Source: an uncultured Methylophilus sp. (GTDB taxonomy: Bacteria > Pseudomonadota > Gammaproteobacteria > Burkholderiales > Methylophilaceae). From it: a stretch of 6,035 nucleotides of DNA. Below are positions 1 through 5,950 of this stretch, in pieces. Made by a program: the position numbers and the translations under genes. Under the pieces are notes generated by a model that saw only the letters and a program-made list of their open reading frames with translations, ran no database searches and was not told the origin of the DNA. The DNA lies in contig CAKZJM010000265.1 of the NCBI GenBank assembly GCA_936943315.1, forward strand, positions 1-6,035, in the 5' to 3' direction. The stretch's first letter is position 1; every line of letters starts with the position of its first letter.

Positions 1-27
1 CCGTTTGATTAATAAAAACTGAACTAC

Positions 28-1170
28 TTACAGGGTACCGTATGAATGCAAGCCACTCAGGAACATATTGACGCCGAGAAAAGCAAAAGTGGTGACCAGC
101 AAACCCACCAGAGCCCACCAGGCCAGCACCGTGCCGCGCAGACCTTTCATGAGGCGCAAATGCAACCAGGCCGCATAATTCAGCCAGACAATCAACGCCC
201 AGGTTTCTTTGGGATCCCATGACCAATAACCACCCCAAGCTTCGGCCGCCCACATTGCGCCCAGAATGGTCGCAATGGTGAAAAAAGCGAAACCTACGGC
301 AATGGCCTTATACATGAGGTCATCGAGCACATGCAATGCTGGCAAGCGACTGGCAAGCATGCCGTACTTCACCAGCAAATAAGCCCCCGCCACCATCGCC
401 GCCAGAGAAAACGCACCATATCCGATAAAGTTGGCTGGCACATGTATTTTCATCCAGTAGCTCTGCAATGCAGGCACCAGTGGCTGGATTTCATTGGCAT
501 GACGGTCAAAGGTATACCAGAGGATAAAACCGACTGCCGCGTTGATGACCACCAGCACAAAGCCACCCAGCTGGCGGGTGTTAAAAACCTGTTCGTAATG
601 CAGATACAACAGGGAGGTAATCAGGCAAAACAGGATAAAGACTTCATACAGATTACTGATAGGAATATGCCCGACATCTGGCGCAATCAGGTAAGACTCA
701 TACCAGCGCACCATGAGGCCAACAAAACCAAACAAGGTCGCTGCCCAGGTCAATGCTGAAGCCACTTTCGCGGTAAAGGCCGACTTCTGGAACAGAGCCA
801 ACCAGTAAGTGAGCATCGCCAGCACAAACAGCACGTTCATCCACATAATCGCAGACTGGCTGGCTAGCAAAAACTTCAACAGGAAGCGCTGACCACCATT
901 GGCCAGGTCACCGTGATAACTGTAAACACCCAACAGGCTGAGTACTGCCACCGCCAGCACCAGCCGCGCAATGGCAGACCAGCGCCAGCCCAGGTAACTG
1001 AACAGCGCTACCGCACCGAACAAAAAGCTGACTTCGTAGATATCCATAAAACCGGCATAGCGCTGGTAAGAGAATATACCGCCCGCCAGCAGCAGCACCG
1101 CATATAGCCAGTCAAACTTGCTCAAAGACTGCCAGAAAGATGTTGGCTTTGTTAATAATGATGTATTCAT
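28..1170 (-). CDS. ccsB: System II cytochrome c biogenesis protein, WWD-domain haem handler (CcsB/ResC family, called CcsA in some species)
   Basis: This integral membrane protein works with ResB to carry haem across the cytoplasmic membrane and attach it to CXXCH motifs of apocytochromes in the periplasm. The 380-residue product is hydrophobic throughout, with about eight likely membrane segments. The diagnostic tryptophan-rich WWD motif, WGGYWSWDPKETWALIVW, lies at residues 312-329. Candidate haem-ligand histidines are His243 (KIHVPANFIGYG) and His375 (GLHSYG), flanking the WWD region as is usual in the family. A conserved NLYEV segment sits at 173-177. The ATG start is preceded by AGAGGGG (1183-1177) six bases away. 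Only 21 bases separate it from the resB stop, so the two are surely co-transcribed and probably translationally coupled. Naming conflicts between species: this is the WWD partner, not the ResB partner. No terminator is visible in the 27 bases left after its stop. Family assignment is very secure. Confidence 0.96.
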   Translation of the reverse strand: MNTSLLTKPTSFWQSLSKFDWLYAVLLLAGGIFSYQRYAGFMDIYEVSFLFGAVALFSYLGWRWSAIARLVLAVAVLSLLGVYSYHGDLANGGQRFLLKFLLASQSAIMWMNVLFVLAMLTYWLALFQKSAFTAKVASALTWAATLFGFVGLMVRWYESYLIAPDVGHIPISNLYEVFILFCLITSLLYLHYEQVFNTRQLGGFVLVVINAAVGFILWYTFDRHANEIQPLVPALQSYWMKIHVPANFIGYGAFSLAAMVAGAYLLVKYGMLASRLPALHVLDDLMYKAIAVGFAFFTIATILGAMWAAEAWGGYWSWDPKETWALIVWLNYAAWLHLRLMKGLRGTVLAWWALVGLLVTTFAFLGVNMFLSGLHSYGTL

Positions 1171-1191
1171 CGCATTCCCCTCTTCATTCCG

Positions 1192-3165
1192 TCAAGCGGA
1201 TGGTGTTGCTTGCAGTACGTCTGCCACTTGCTGCTGCATACGTGCAAAGTCTTGGTCCAGGTCCATATTCTTACGATTAGACGACATTGCTAGCAACACT
1301 TCCTGTTGTGCTGGTTTGATCAATAACCAGACACGACGTTCCTTAATATAAAACATGGCAAAAATCCCCAGCACCAGCATCACCGAGCCAAAGTACACCC
1401 AATTTTGCCCTGGCGATCGGGTCAGCTGAAAACCACTGGCTTGCTTAAGCGTGTAATCTTTCAACTGGAAATAATACGGGGTGCCATAAAAAAACAAATC
1501 GTTCATGGCATTCAAACTGTCCTGGATAAAGCTGGCCGTGGCCGCATCCTCCGGGGCAGCTGGCAACTGGTGCTGGGCGCGGCTGATCTGATATCCCTGC
1601 AAGGCAGCCCGGTTGAGCAGCTTCAGATACGTTTGCGCGGCCTGCTCACGCTGATCTTTGGGCACAGCACTTTCAATAATACGCGACAACTCACTGTAGC
1701 CGCCCTTTTTAAAAGTCACCAGCAGATGTTGCAAACTTTGTTCAAACTGGGCTTTCAAAGCCGCATTATCGCCCGGCATTTGACTGGCTACCTGGCTGGC
1801 AATCTCACGGATCGTCTGCTCGTCACGCAAGGCCTGGCGTAAACGCATAAAGCCTGTGATTTCCATCTCATCATCTGCCGGGATACGTAGGTACTTGAAC
1901 TCATCCTGCACCGTCTCACGCATCCCTGAGACAAAGTAGGCTTTACCATCAAGCTGCAAAGGCTGCATGTAATTCACATATTCACGCGCCTGGCCGCTGG
2001 CATTGCGCAATTTCAATGTGGTATTCGGGCCAACATTGTGCGGCTTGCCTTTACCATCGGGAGACAAGTTCAAGATATTAAACTGGCGGAACTCGTTAAA
2101 CTCCACCGTCATTTTTTGCGCGCCATCGCCCAGGGAACCCTTTTGCAGAATCACGCCATCCACATCAAACCCTTCCTGATTGGCCGCAGACAAATCCCAC
2201 AATTTGAATTTGAGCTGCGAGCCACCATCCTGAAAGTCAGACTGGTAAATGGCAATGCCTTTGTAAATATAAGGATGGTTAACGCGTATCGTCGCCTCTA
2301 TCGGTTTACTCAATTCGGGATCAATAATCTCGATATCACTTTCAAACGACTTTGGCATACCCGTCGCATAATGCTCGATGCGAAAATCCTTGAGCGCCAC
2401 CGTAAAGGGCAGGTCTTGCACAAGATATCCATCTCGCACACGCACAAAAGCCACGTTATCGCGCTCGCCTTCCGGCAAGGTCATATTGGCACGGAAAGAC
2501 AGGTTATGGGTACCCAACCGGCTTTCTTCAGGCACCTTGCGCGAAGGAATATCGCGGGTTTCAATTTTCTTGAGGCCGAGCAACTCCTGCACCTTGAATG
2601 GCAAATTACCATCGAGCAGGCCACCGAAACAAATCACCACAATCGCTGCATGGGTGAAGATATAGCCCAGACGTTGATGCGTGCCCAATTTGGCTGCGAT
2701 GAGCACATCGCCATTGCTTTGTGGCTGAGTTTTAAAACGGTAGCGCGCTGATATCAGGAAAGCACCCAAGCGGTTTTGCAGGTCAGCGACCGGTTGCGGG
2801 GCGGGGAGGCTGGCTTGATGGCTGAACAAGCGCAGCGATTTTTCAGTGGCATGCTCTTTATAGATTTGCCACTCTTTAATCATCAGCGGTGCATTTCGGA
2901 TCACGCACAAGGTGGTCGAAATCACCAGGAATAGCAGAATGACCAGGAACCAGGCCGCATGATAGACATCCAGCAACCCCAGCATCTCAAACAACTCAAA
3001 CCAGAACTGGCCGAACTTGACGATGTAATTGGTATAAGGCTCGTTTTGTTTAAGCACCGTACCGATAATCGAGGCAATACCCAACAGCGTTAACAAGCTT
3101 ACGGCAAAGCGCATAGAGCTCAGTAATTCGTACACGCGTTGCGACAAGGAAACCGGTGTTTTCAA
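1192..3165 (-). CDS. resB: System II cytochrome c biogenesis protein ResB (Ccs1; called CcsB in some species)
   Basis: This is the second half of the system II haem export and ligation complex. It has 657 residues, with three membrane segments near the N-terminus (about 20-36, 70-88 and 166-184), a large periplasmic domain, and a final membrane segment at about 590-607 followed by a cytoplasmic tail. His172 in the third helix (GYIFTHAAIVV) matches the conserved helix histidine of ResB proteins. The motifs HPYIYKGIAIYQSDF (297-311) and GTPYYFQLKDY (561-571) are typical ResB. The start is a TTG at 3165-3163. It is chosen because the conserved N-terminal RVYELLSSMRFAVSLL block begins at residue 10, the next Met is residue 18 inside it, and a GAAGAGA ribosome site (3177-3171) lies five bases upstream. 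It is first in the operon with the WWD gene and is preceded by a 110-base region containing inverted repeats. Confidence 0.96.
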   Translation of the reverse strand: MKTPVSLSQRVYELLSSMRFAVSLLTLLGIASIIGTVLKQNEPYTNYIVKFGQFWFELFEMLGLLDVYHAAWFLVILLFLVISTTLCVIRNAPLMIKEWQIYKEHATEKSLRLFSHQASLPAPQPVADLQNRLGAFLISARYRFKTQPQSNGDVLIAAKLGTHQRLGYIFTHAAIVVICFGGLLDGNLPFKVQELLGLKKIETRDIPSRKVPEESRLGTHNLSFRANMTLPEGERDNVAFVRVRDGYLVQDLPFTVALKDFRIEHYATGMPKSFESDIEIIDPELSKPIEATIRVNHPYIYKGIAIYQSDFQDGGSQLKFKLWDLSAANQEGFDVDGVILQKGSLGDGAQKMTVEFNEFRQFNILNLSPDGKGKPHNVGPNTTLKLRNASGQAREYVNYMQPLQLDGKAYFVSGMRETVQDEFKYLRIPADDEMEITGFMRLRQALRDEQTIREIASQVASQMPGDNAALKAQFEQSLQHLLVTFKKGGYSELSRIIESAVPKDQREQAAQTYLKLLNRAALQGYQISRAQHQLPAAPEDAATASFIQDSLNAMNDLFFYGTPYYFQLKDYTLKQASGFQLTRSPGQNWVYFGSVMLVLGIFAMFYIKERRVWLLIKPAQQEVLLAMSSNRKNMDLDQDFARMQQQVADVLQATPSA

Positions 3166-3170
3166 AACGT

Positions 3171-3177
3171 TCTCTTC
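3171..3177 (-). promoter_or_regulatory. Ribosome binding site supporting the resB TTG start
   Basis: On the minus strand GAAGAGA lies five bases before TTG at 3165-3163. It is a modest Shine-Dalgarno match, but it is the only one near the N-terminus of the conserved ResB protein, so it decides the start. Confidence 0.55.
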
Positions 3178-3192
3178 AAAATAGACAGATCA

Positions 3193-3255
3193 AGTGGATG
3201 TTACAGGCCATATATGTGACTAACGTCAGGCGCGCACATGTGGACGACATCCACT
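3193..3255 (-). promoter_or_regulatory. Possible structured leader upstream of resB (9-bp inverted repeat)
   Basis: AGTGGATGT (3193-3201) and ACATCCACT (3247-3255) are perfect reverse complements separated by 45 bases. On the minus-strand transcript the 5' arm can instead form a local hairpin, GTGGA-TGTCG-TCCAC, so two folds exclude each other. The interior holds a TGAC-GTTA-GTCA hairpin and the palindrome CACATGTG (3235-3242). The stretch lies between the cytochrome c4 terminators and the resB start, so it is either part of the resB promoter region or its untranslated leader. I recognise no known riboswitch family. It could also be a binding site for a regulator, or chance. Confidence 0.3.
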
Positions 3256-3256
3256 G

Positions 3257-3277
3257 AAAAAGGTTGCATGACCAACC
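3257..3277 (-). terminator. Second, weaker intrinsic terminator after cytochrome c4
   Basis: Read on the minus strand, GGTTG-GTCATG-CAACC is followed directly by five T residues. The five-pair stem is short. It sits just beyond the stronger hairpin at 3281-3309, forming a tandem pair that separates the cytochrome c4 transcript from resB. Confidence 0.4.
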
Positions 3278-3280
3278 AGT

Positions 3281-3309
3281 AAAAAAAGGTGGCCGCAGCC
3301 ACCTTTTTT
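3281..3309 (-). terminator. Intrinsic terminator of the cytochrome c4 gene
   Basis: GGTGGC (3288-3293) and GCCACC (3298-3303) pair across a CGCA loop, flanked by seven A on one side and six T on the other. On the minus strand it lies 13 bases past the cytochrome c4 stop and ends in a T tract, so it should stop that transcript efficiently. The symmetric A/T flanks could also let it act on plus-strand transcription, but no plus-strand gene ends here. Confidence 0.85.
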
Positions 3310-3322
3310 GCCTTCATACGGA

Positions 3323-3955
3323 TTAGCGCAGGCCTTGGATATAGTCTGCCACTGCCTGCATTTCAGCATCACTCATTTTTGCCGCAATCGCCATCATCAT
3401 TGGCGCATTGGCACGCTCACCGGTACGGAAAGTCCGCAACTGCTGCACGGTGTAGTCGCTATGCTGACCAGCCAGGCGCGGGAACTGTTTTGGCAAACCG
3501 GCCCCTGTGGCACCGTGACACGCTGCACAGGCAGGCACTTGTGTAGCGGCAATGCCGCCGCGGTAGATTTTCTCGCCTAGAGAGCCTTTGCCATTGCTTT
3601 TTGATTTAGCCAGCTTGATGCTTTGGCTAGAGAAGTACTTTGCCAGCCCTTCCATATCTTCCTGGCTTAAGGCACCCGCCATGCCTGACATCACCGCGTT
3701 GGCACGCGTGCCTTCTTTAAAGTTAGTCAACTGCTTGAGCAGGTACTCAGGATGCTGGCCCGCCAGTTTCGGGTTGGTCGTAATGACGCTGTTACCATCA
3801 GCGCCGTGACAAGCTGCACAGACATTCTGCACAATCTTCTCTGGGCCATTCACAACCGGAGCGGCTTCAGCGGAAGCGGCTTCCTCAGCAAAAACCGGCT
3901 GCACACCCATGGCCAGTAGCACAAACAAACCTGCTTTAAAAGTATTCAACATCAT
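3323..3955 (-). CDS. Cytochrome c4, periplasmic dihaem c-type cytochrome
   Basis: A two-domain class I cytochrome c that usually carries electrons between the bc1 complex and terminal oxidases such as cbb3. Two CAACH haem-attachment motifs are present, about 97 residues apart, each followed by the family's later PKLAGQH or PRLAGQH segment. Downstream methionines (in NAVMSGMAGALS and NAPMMMAIAAKMS) supply the expected sixth haem ligands. An N-terminal secretion signal (MMLNTFKAGLFVLLAMG, cleavage likely after VFA) fits periplasmic export, perhaps membrane-anchored or loosely bound. Possible starts are TTG at 4000, ATG at 3988, and ATG at 3955 or 3952. I chose 3955 because it gives a compact signal peptide and has GGGG eight bases upstream; 3988 is also credible. 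It lies just before the haem-ligation operon that would mature it, but with terminators between, so it is probably a separate transcript. It is divergent from engB. Confidence 0.92.
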   Translation of the reverse strand: MMLNTFKAGLFVLLAMGVQPVFAEEAASAEAAPVVNGPEKIVQNVCAACHGADGNSVITTNPKLAGQHPEYLLKQLTNFKEGTRANAVMSGMAGALSQEDMEGLAKYFSSQSIKLAKSKSNGKGSLGEKIYRGGIAATQVPACAACHGATGAGLPKQFPRLAGQHSDYTVQQLRTFRTGERANAPMMMAIAAKMSDAEMQAVADYIQGLR

Positions 3956-4066
3956 TCTAAATGCCCCAACATTTTTATTCGACGCCATTTTATCAAACAA
4001 ACCCTGTTCGTGATAGCATGCTCAGCTGAATAGTCCATAAAACCTTGAGGCAACTCAACTTCCATC

Positions 4067-4702
4067 ATGCCAGTTTTCCAAAACGCCCGCTTTCACCTCT
4101 CGGCACATCACCTCAGAGACCTCCCGCCAGCCAGCGGCATTGAGGTCGCATTTGCCGGACGCTCGAATGCAGGCAAATCCAGCGCGCTGAACACGCTCGC
4201 CAATCACAACCGTCTGGCGTTCGTCAGTAAACAGCCCGGTCGCACCCAGCTCATCAACTTTTTCACCTTGGGCGATGACAAACATCTGGTTGACTTACCG
4301 GGTTACGGCTACGCCAAAGTCCCCGAAGCCATGCGCATGCATTGGCAAAACGTGCTCTCCCGCTACCTCAGCGAGCGCCAGAGCCTGAGCGGACTCGTAC
4401 TCGTCATGGACAGCCGCCACCCGCTCACCCCTCTAGACCGGCAAATGCTCGACTGGTTCTGCCCCTCCGGCAAACCAGTGCATGTATTACTCACCAAAAG
4501 TGACAAGCTCTCGCGTAGCGAATCCACCATCACCCTAGGCAAAGTACGTAAAGAATTACAAGACGGCTGGGGCGATAAAATCACGGTGCAACTTTTCTCC
4601 AGCCTCAAAAAACAAGGCGTGGACGAAGCCGAGAAAGTACTGGGAGAATGGTTTTTCGGCAACGAACCCAGCACGCAGGATTCACTACCAGCCACAGAAT
4701 AA
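4067..4702 (+). CDS. engB: Ribosome biogenesis GTP-binding protein EngB (YihA/YsxC)
   Basis: A TrmE-Era-EngA-like GTPase needed for large-subunit ribosome assembly, cytoplasmic and usually essential. In 211 residues all G motifs are visible: G1 GRSNAGKS (31-38), G2 PGRTQ with Thr60, G3 DLPG (76-79) followed by YGYAKV, G4 TKSD (143-146) and G5 SSLKKQG (178-184). The N-terminal FQNARFHLSAHHLRDLP is the normal EngB opening, so ATG at 4067 is right and the length is standard. The ribosome site is poor: the nearest purine-rich block, GAGG at 4047-4050, is 16 bases away and sits in a small TTGAG/CTCAA inverted repeat. It is divergent from cytochrome c4, with just over 100 bases between the two starts, which must hold both promoters. 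It ends in a terminator shared with trmB. Confidence 0.97.
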   Translation: MPVFQNARFHLSAHHLRDLPPASGIEVAFAGRSNAGKSSALNTLANHNRLAFVSKQPGRTQLINFFTLGDDKHLVDLPGYGYAKVPEAMRMHWQNVLSRYLSERQSLSGLVLVMDSRHPLTPLDRQMLDWFCPSGKPVHVLLTKSDKLSRSESTITLGKVRKELQDGWGDKITVQLFSSLKKQGVDEAEKVLGEWFFGNEPSTQDSLPATE

Positions 4703-4732
4703 AAAAGCAGACCTAGGTCTGCTTTTTTATTC
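4697..4732. terminator. Bidirectional intrinsic terminator between engB and trmB (36-bp perfect palindrome)
   Basis: GAATAAAAAAGCAGACC (4697-4713), TA, and GGTCTGCTTTTTTATTC (4716-4732) form an uninterrupted palindrome. The GC core GCAGACC/GGTCTGC is flanked by A6 and T6, so it works in both directions for two convergent genes. It begins in the last sense codon of engB and contains that gene's TAA stop (4700-4702). It ends 14 bases from the trmB stop. Confidence 0.93.
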
Positions 4733-4746
4733 GTTGAAGGTCACCG

Positions 4747-5466
4747 TCAAAACCGCTTAAACACCAAGTCCCAAACACCGTGCCCCAGCTTTAGCCCGCG
4801 GTTTTCAAACTTGGTGAGCGGGCGATAGACAGGCTTTTCAGCATAATCCAACGCCGTATTCTGCAACTGCGGCTCGCCTTGCAAAACCTCCAGCACCCAC
4901 TCGGCATACTCCTGCCAGTCAGTCGCCACATGAATGTAAGCGCCTGCTTTCAATTTAGTGCAAAGCAACTGTACAAACTCAGCCTGGATCAAACGGCGCT
5001 TGTGATGACGCTTCTTATGCCAGGGATCAGGGAAGAAAATATGCACGCCATCCAGCGCAGCATCTGCCAACATATTCTGCAACACCTCGACAGCGTCGTG
5101 CTGGATAATACGGATATTATTGATATCGCCCTCTTGCATCAGCTTAAGCAAACTCCCCACCCCCGGCGTATGCACTTCCACCGCAAGAAAATCACAGTCC
5201 GGTAAGGTCTGCGCAATTTTGGCAGTCGCGTCGCCCATGCCAAACCCGATTTCAAGAATTTTCTTGCTATCGTCACGGCCAAACGCCTGGTTTAAATCCA
5301 ACGGCTGGTCGGCATACTCAATACCAAAGGTCGGCCACGCCGTTTGCAAAGCACGCTCCTGGCCTTTGGTTAAACGCCCCTGACGCAATACAAAACTGCG
5401 GATACGCCGCTGATAAGGAGCTTCTGAAGATTCTGGGATAGGGTCAATTTCGGTCATGGGGCGCAT
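4747..5466 (-). CDS. trmB: tRNA (guanine-N7)-methyltransferase TrmB
   Basis: A class I SAM-dependent methyltransferase that makes m7G at position 46 of tRNA variable loops. The 239 residues are full length for the proteobacterial enzyme. Visible features are the N-terminal RRIRSFVLRQGRLTKGQ (20-36), SAM-binding motif I LEIGFGMG (71-78), the acidic Glu97 in AVEVHTPGVG, Asp124 in HDAVEVL, the catalytic and tRNA-contacting FFPDPWHKKRHHKRR (144-158), ATDWQEYAE (181-189), and the C-terminal RPLTKFENRG (215-224) with LGHGVWDL (227-234). Two starts are possible: ATG at 5466 or ATG three codons later at 5457-5455. Neither has a good ribosome site, and a TATAAT overlaps the first, so the second may be the real start on a leaderless mRNA. 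It converges on engB, and a hairpin-rich element lies directly upstream. Confidence 0.96.
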   Translation of the reverse strand: MRPMTEIDPIPESSEAPYQRRIRSFVLRQGRLTKGQERALQTAWPTFGIEYADQPLDLNQAFGRDDSKKILEIGFGMGDATAKIAQTLPDCDFLAVEVHTPGVGSLLKLMQEGDINNIRIIQHDAVEVLQNMLADAALDGVHIFFPDPWHKKRHHKRRLIQAEFVQLLCTKLKAGAYIHVATDWQEYAEWVLEVLQGEPQLQNTALDYAEKPVYRPLTKFENRGLKLGHGVWDLVFKRF

Positions 5467-5470
5467 TATA
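5465..5470 (-). promoter_or_regulatory. Candidate -10 box overlapping the first trmB ATG
   Basis: On the minus strand a perfect TATAAT spans 5470-5465 and shares two bases with the upstream ATG. Transcription from it would start near 5458, one base before the second in-frame ATG (5457). The -35 position 17 bases upstream reads AGAGGA, a poor match, so this is suggestive only. Confidence 0.35.
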
Positions 5471-5745
5471 CTTTAAGAGCACATAATTCCTCTGCACGCA
5501 CGTCGCAGCGACTATTGAAAGTTGCTCTTTCGCCCCTAGGCGAGTTACATCCTGTTGCTTGCCCCACAGAAAGTAATCACAACTAACAAAGTGTTGCGGC
5601 GAAGGCTAACCTTTAGGTTAAGCCACGCAGTGGCGGCCAAAGCCAAAGAAGAGGGCACCCAGCCATCACGGCCTTCGGCTCCCTGGCGTTGTTGGCAACG
5701 GCCGCTGCGCTTAACATCCCTACGCGAGTTAGCCTACGCCGTAAC

Positions 5746-5762
5746 AGACTGCTACGCAGTCT
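5746..5762. repeat. Seven-pair hairpin within the extragenic element
   Basis: AGACTGC and GCAGTCT pair across a TAC loop. Outside it TAAC (5742-5745) pairs with GTTA (5765-5768), leaving a two-base TA bulge, for eleven pairs in total. There is no T tract on either strand, so it is not a classical terminator. Confidence 0.65.
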
Positions 5763-5771
5763 TAGTTATCA

Positions 5772-5866
5772 ACAAAGTAAGCAGTCACGAAACACGCCCT
5801 GACAAGCCACACACTTCGTGGCTTGTTGCGGAGCTCAAACAGCCGCTCCCTTCTCCCTTACTTTGT
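5772..5866. repeat. Nested inverted repeat at the right end of the element
   Basis: The outer arms ACAAAGTAAG (5772-5781) and CTTACTTTGT (5857-5866) are a perfect 10-bp match. Inside is a perfect 9-bp stem ACAAGCCAC/GTGGCTTGT (5802-5810 and 5818-5826) with loop ACACTTC. A third small stem, GCGG/CCGC, lies at 5828-5846. The arrangement could be the terminal part of a non-autonomous repeat or of a folded RNA. Confidence 0.55.
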
Positions 5867-5950
5867 ATCCGCTAGTCAGCGTGATGGATAGGATTCATCT
5901 CGCCAAACTCACAGCGTGAAAATTGGAATATTTAAAAAACTCAAATTGAT

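Larger units (their letters stand above)
5502..5870. repeat. Hairpin-rich extragenic element upstream of trmB (probable dispersed repeat)
   Basis: This gene-free stretch is packed with short inverted repeats: GTCGC-A-GCGAC (5502-5512); an imperfect stem GTTACATCCTGT/ACAGAAAGTAAT (5544-5577) around TGCTTGCCCC; TAACCT-TT-AGGTTA (5607-5620); GCCAC-GCA-GTGGC (5622-5634); CGTTG-TTGG-CAACG (5687-5700); AGACTGC-TAC-GCAGTCT (5746-5762) extended by TAAC/GTTA; and ACAAGCCAC/GTGGCTTGT (5802-5826) enclosed by a 10-bp pair ACAAAGTAAG/CTTACTTTGT (5772-5781 and 5857-5866). ACAAAGT also occurs at 5586. The GCTTGCCC loop with AAAGTAA and the CAAAGAAGAGGGCACCCAGCCATC block resemble a motif I associate with repeated intergenic elements in Proteobacteria; that is from memory, not a search. 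Frames exist on both strands (plus 5555-5875 from a TTG; minus about 60 codons ending at 5545), but neither has a ribosome site or recognisable domain. Both ends are approximate. Confidence 0.6.

Noticed and set aside
331..759. 142-codon plus-strand frame opposite the WWD gene
   Set aside because: It is a shadow of the conserved membrane protein on the other strand, with a Gln/His/Lys-rich product typical of antisense frames.
2038..2751. 237-codon plus-strand frame opposite resB
   Set aside because: It is antisense to a highly conserved ResB coding region. Its product has no recognisable motif and no ribosome site was noted.
4055..4285. Minus-strand frame overlapping the start of engB
   Set aside because: It is antisense to the EngB G1 and G2 motifs and has no supporting features.
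5545..5735. Minus-strand frame of about 60 codons ending at 5545 in the same element
   Set aside because: It has no convincing start codon or ribosome site and stays open only because of composition. Such peptides may appear in databases as hypothetical proteins wherever the repeat occurs.
5746..5826. Hairpins considered as trmB-side terminators or a CRISPR-like array
   Set aside because: No T tracts follow the stems, and the repeats differ in sequence and spacing, so neither intrinsic termination nor a CRISPR array fits.
5555..5875. Plus-strand 106-codon frame starting at TTG
   Set aside because: It has no ribosome site and no domain, and the hairpins running through it dictate its peptide. 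It is better explained as non-coding repeat sequence.
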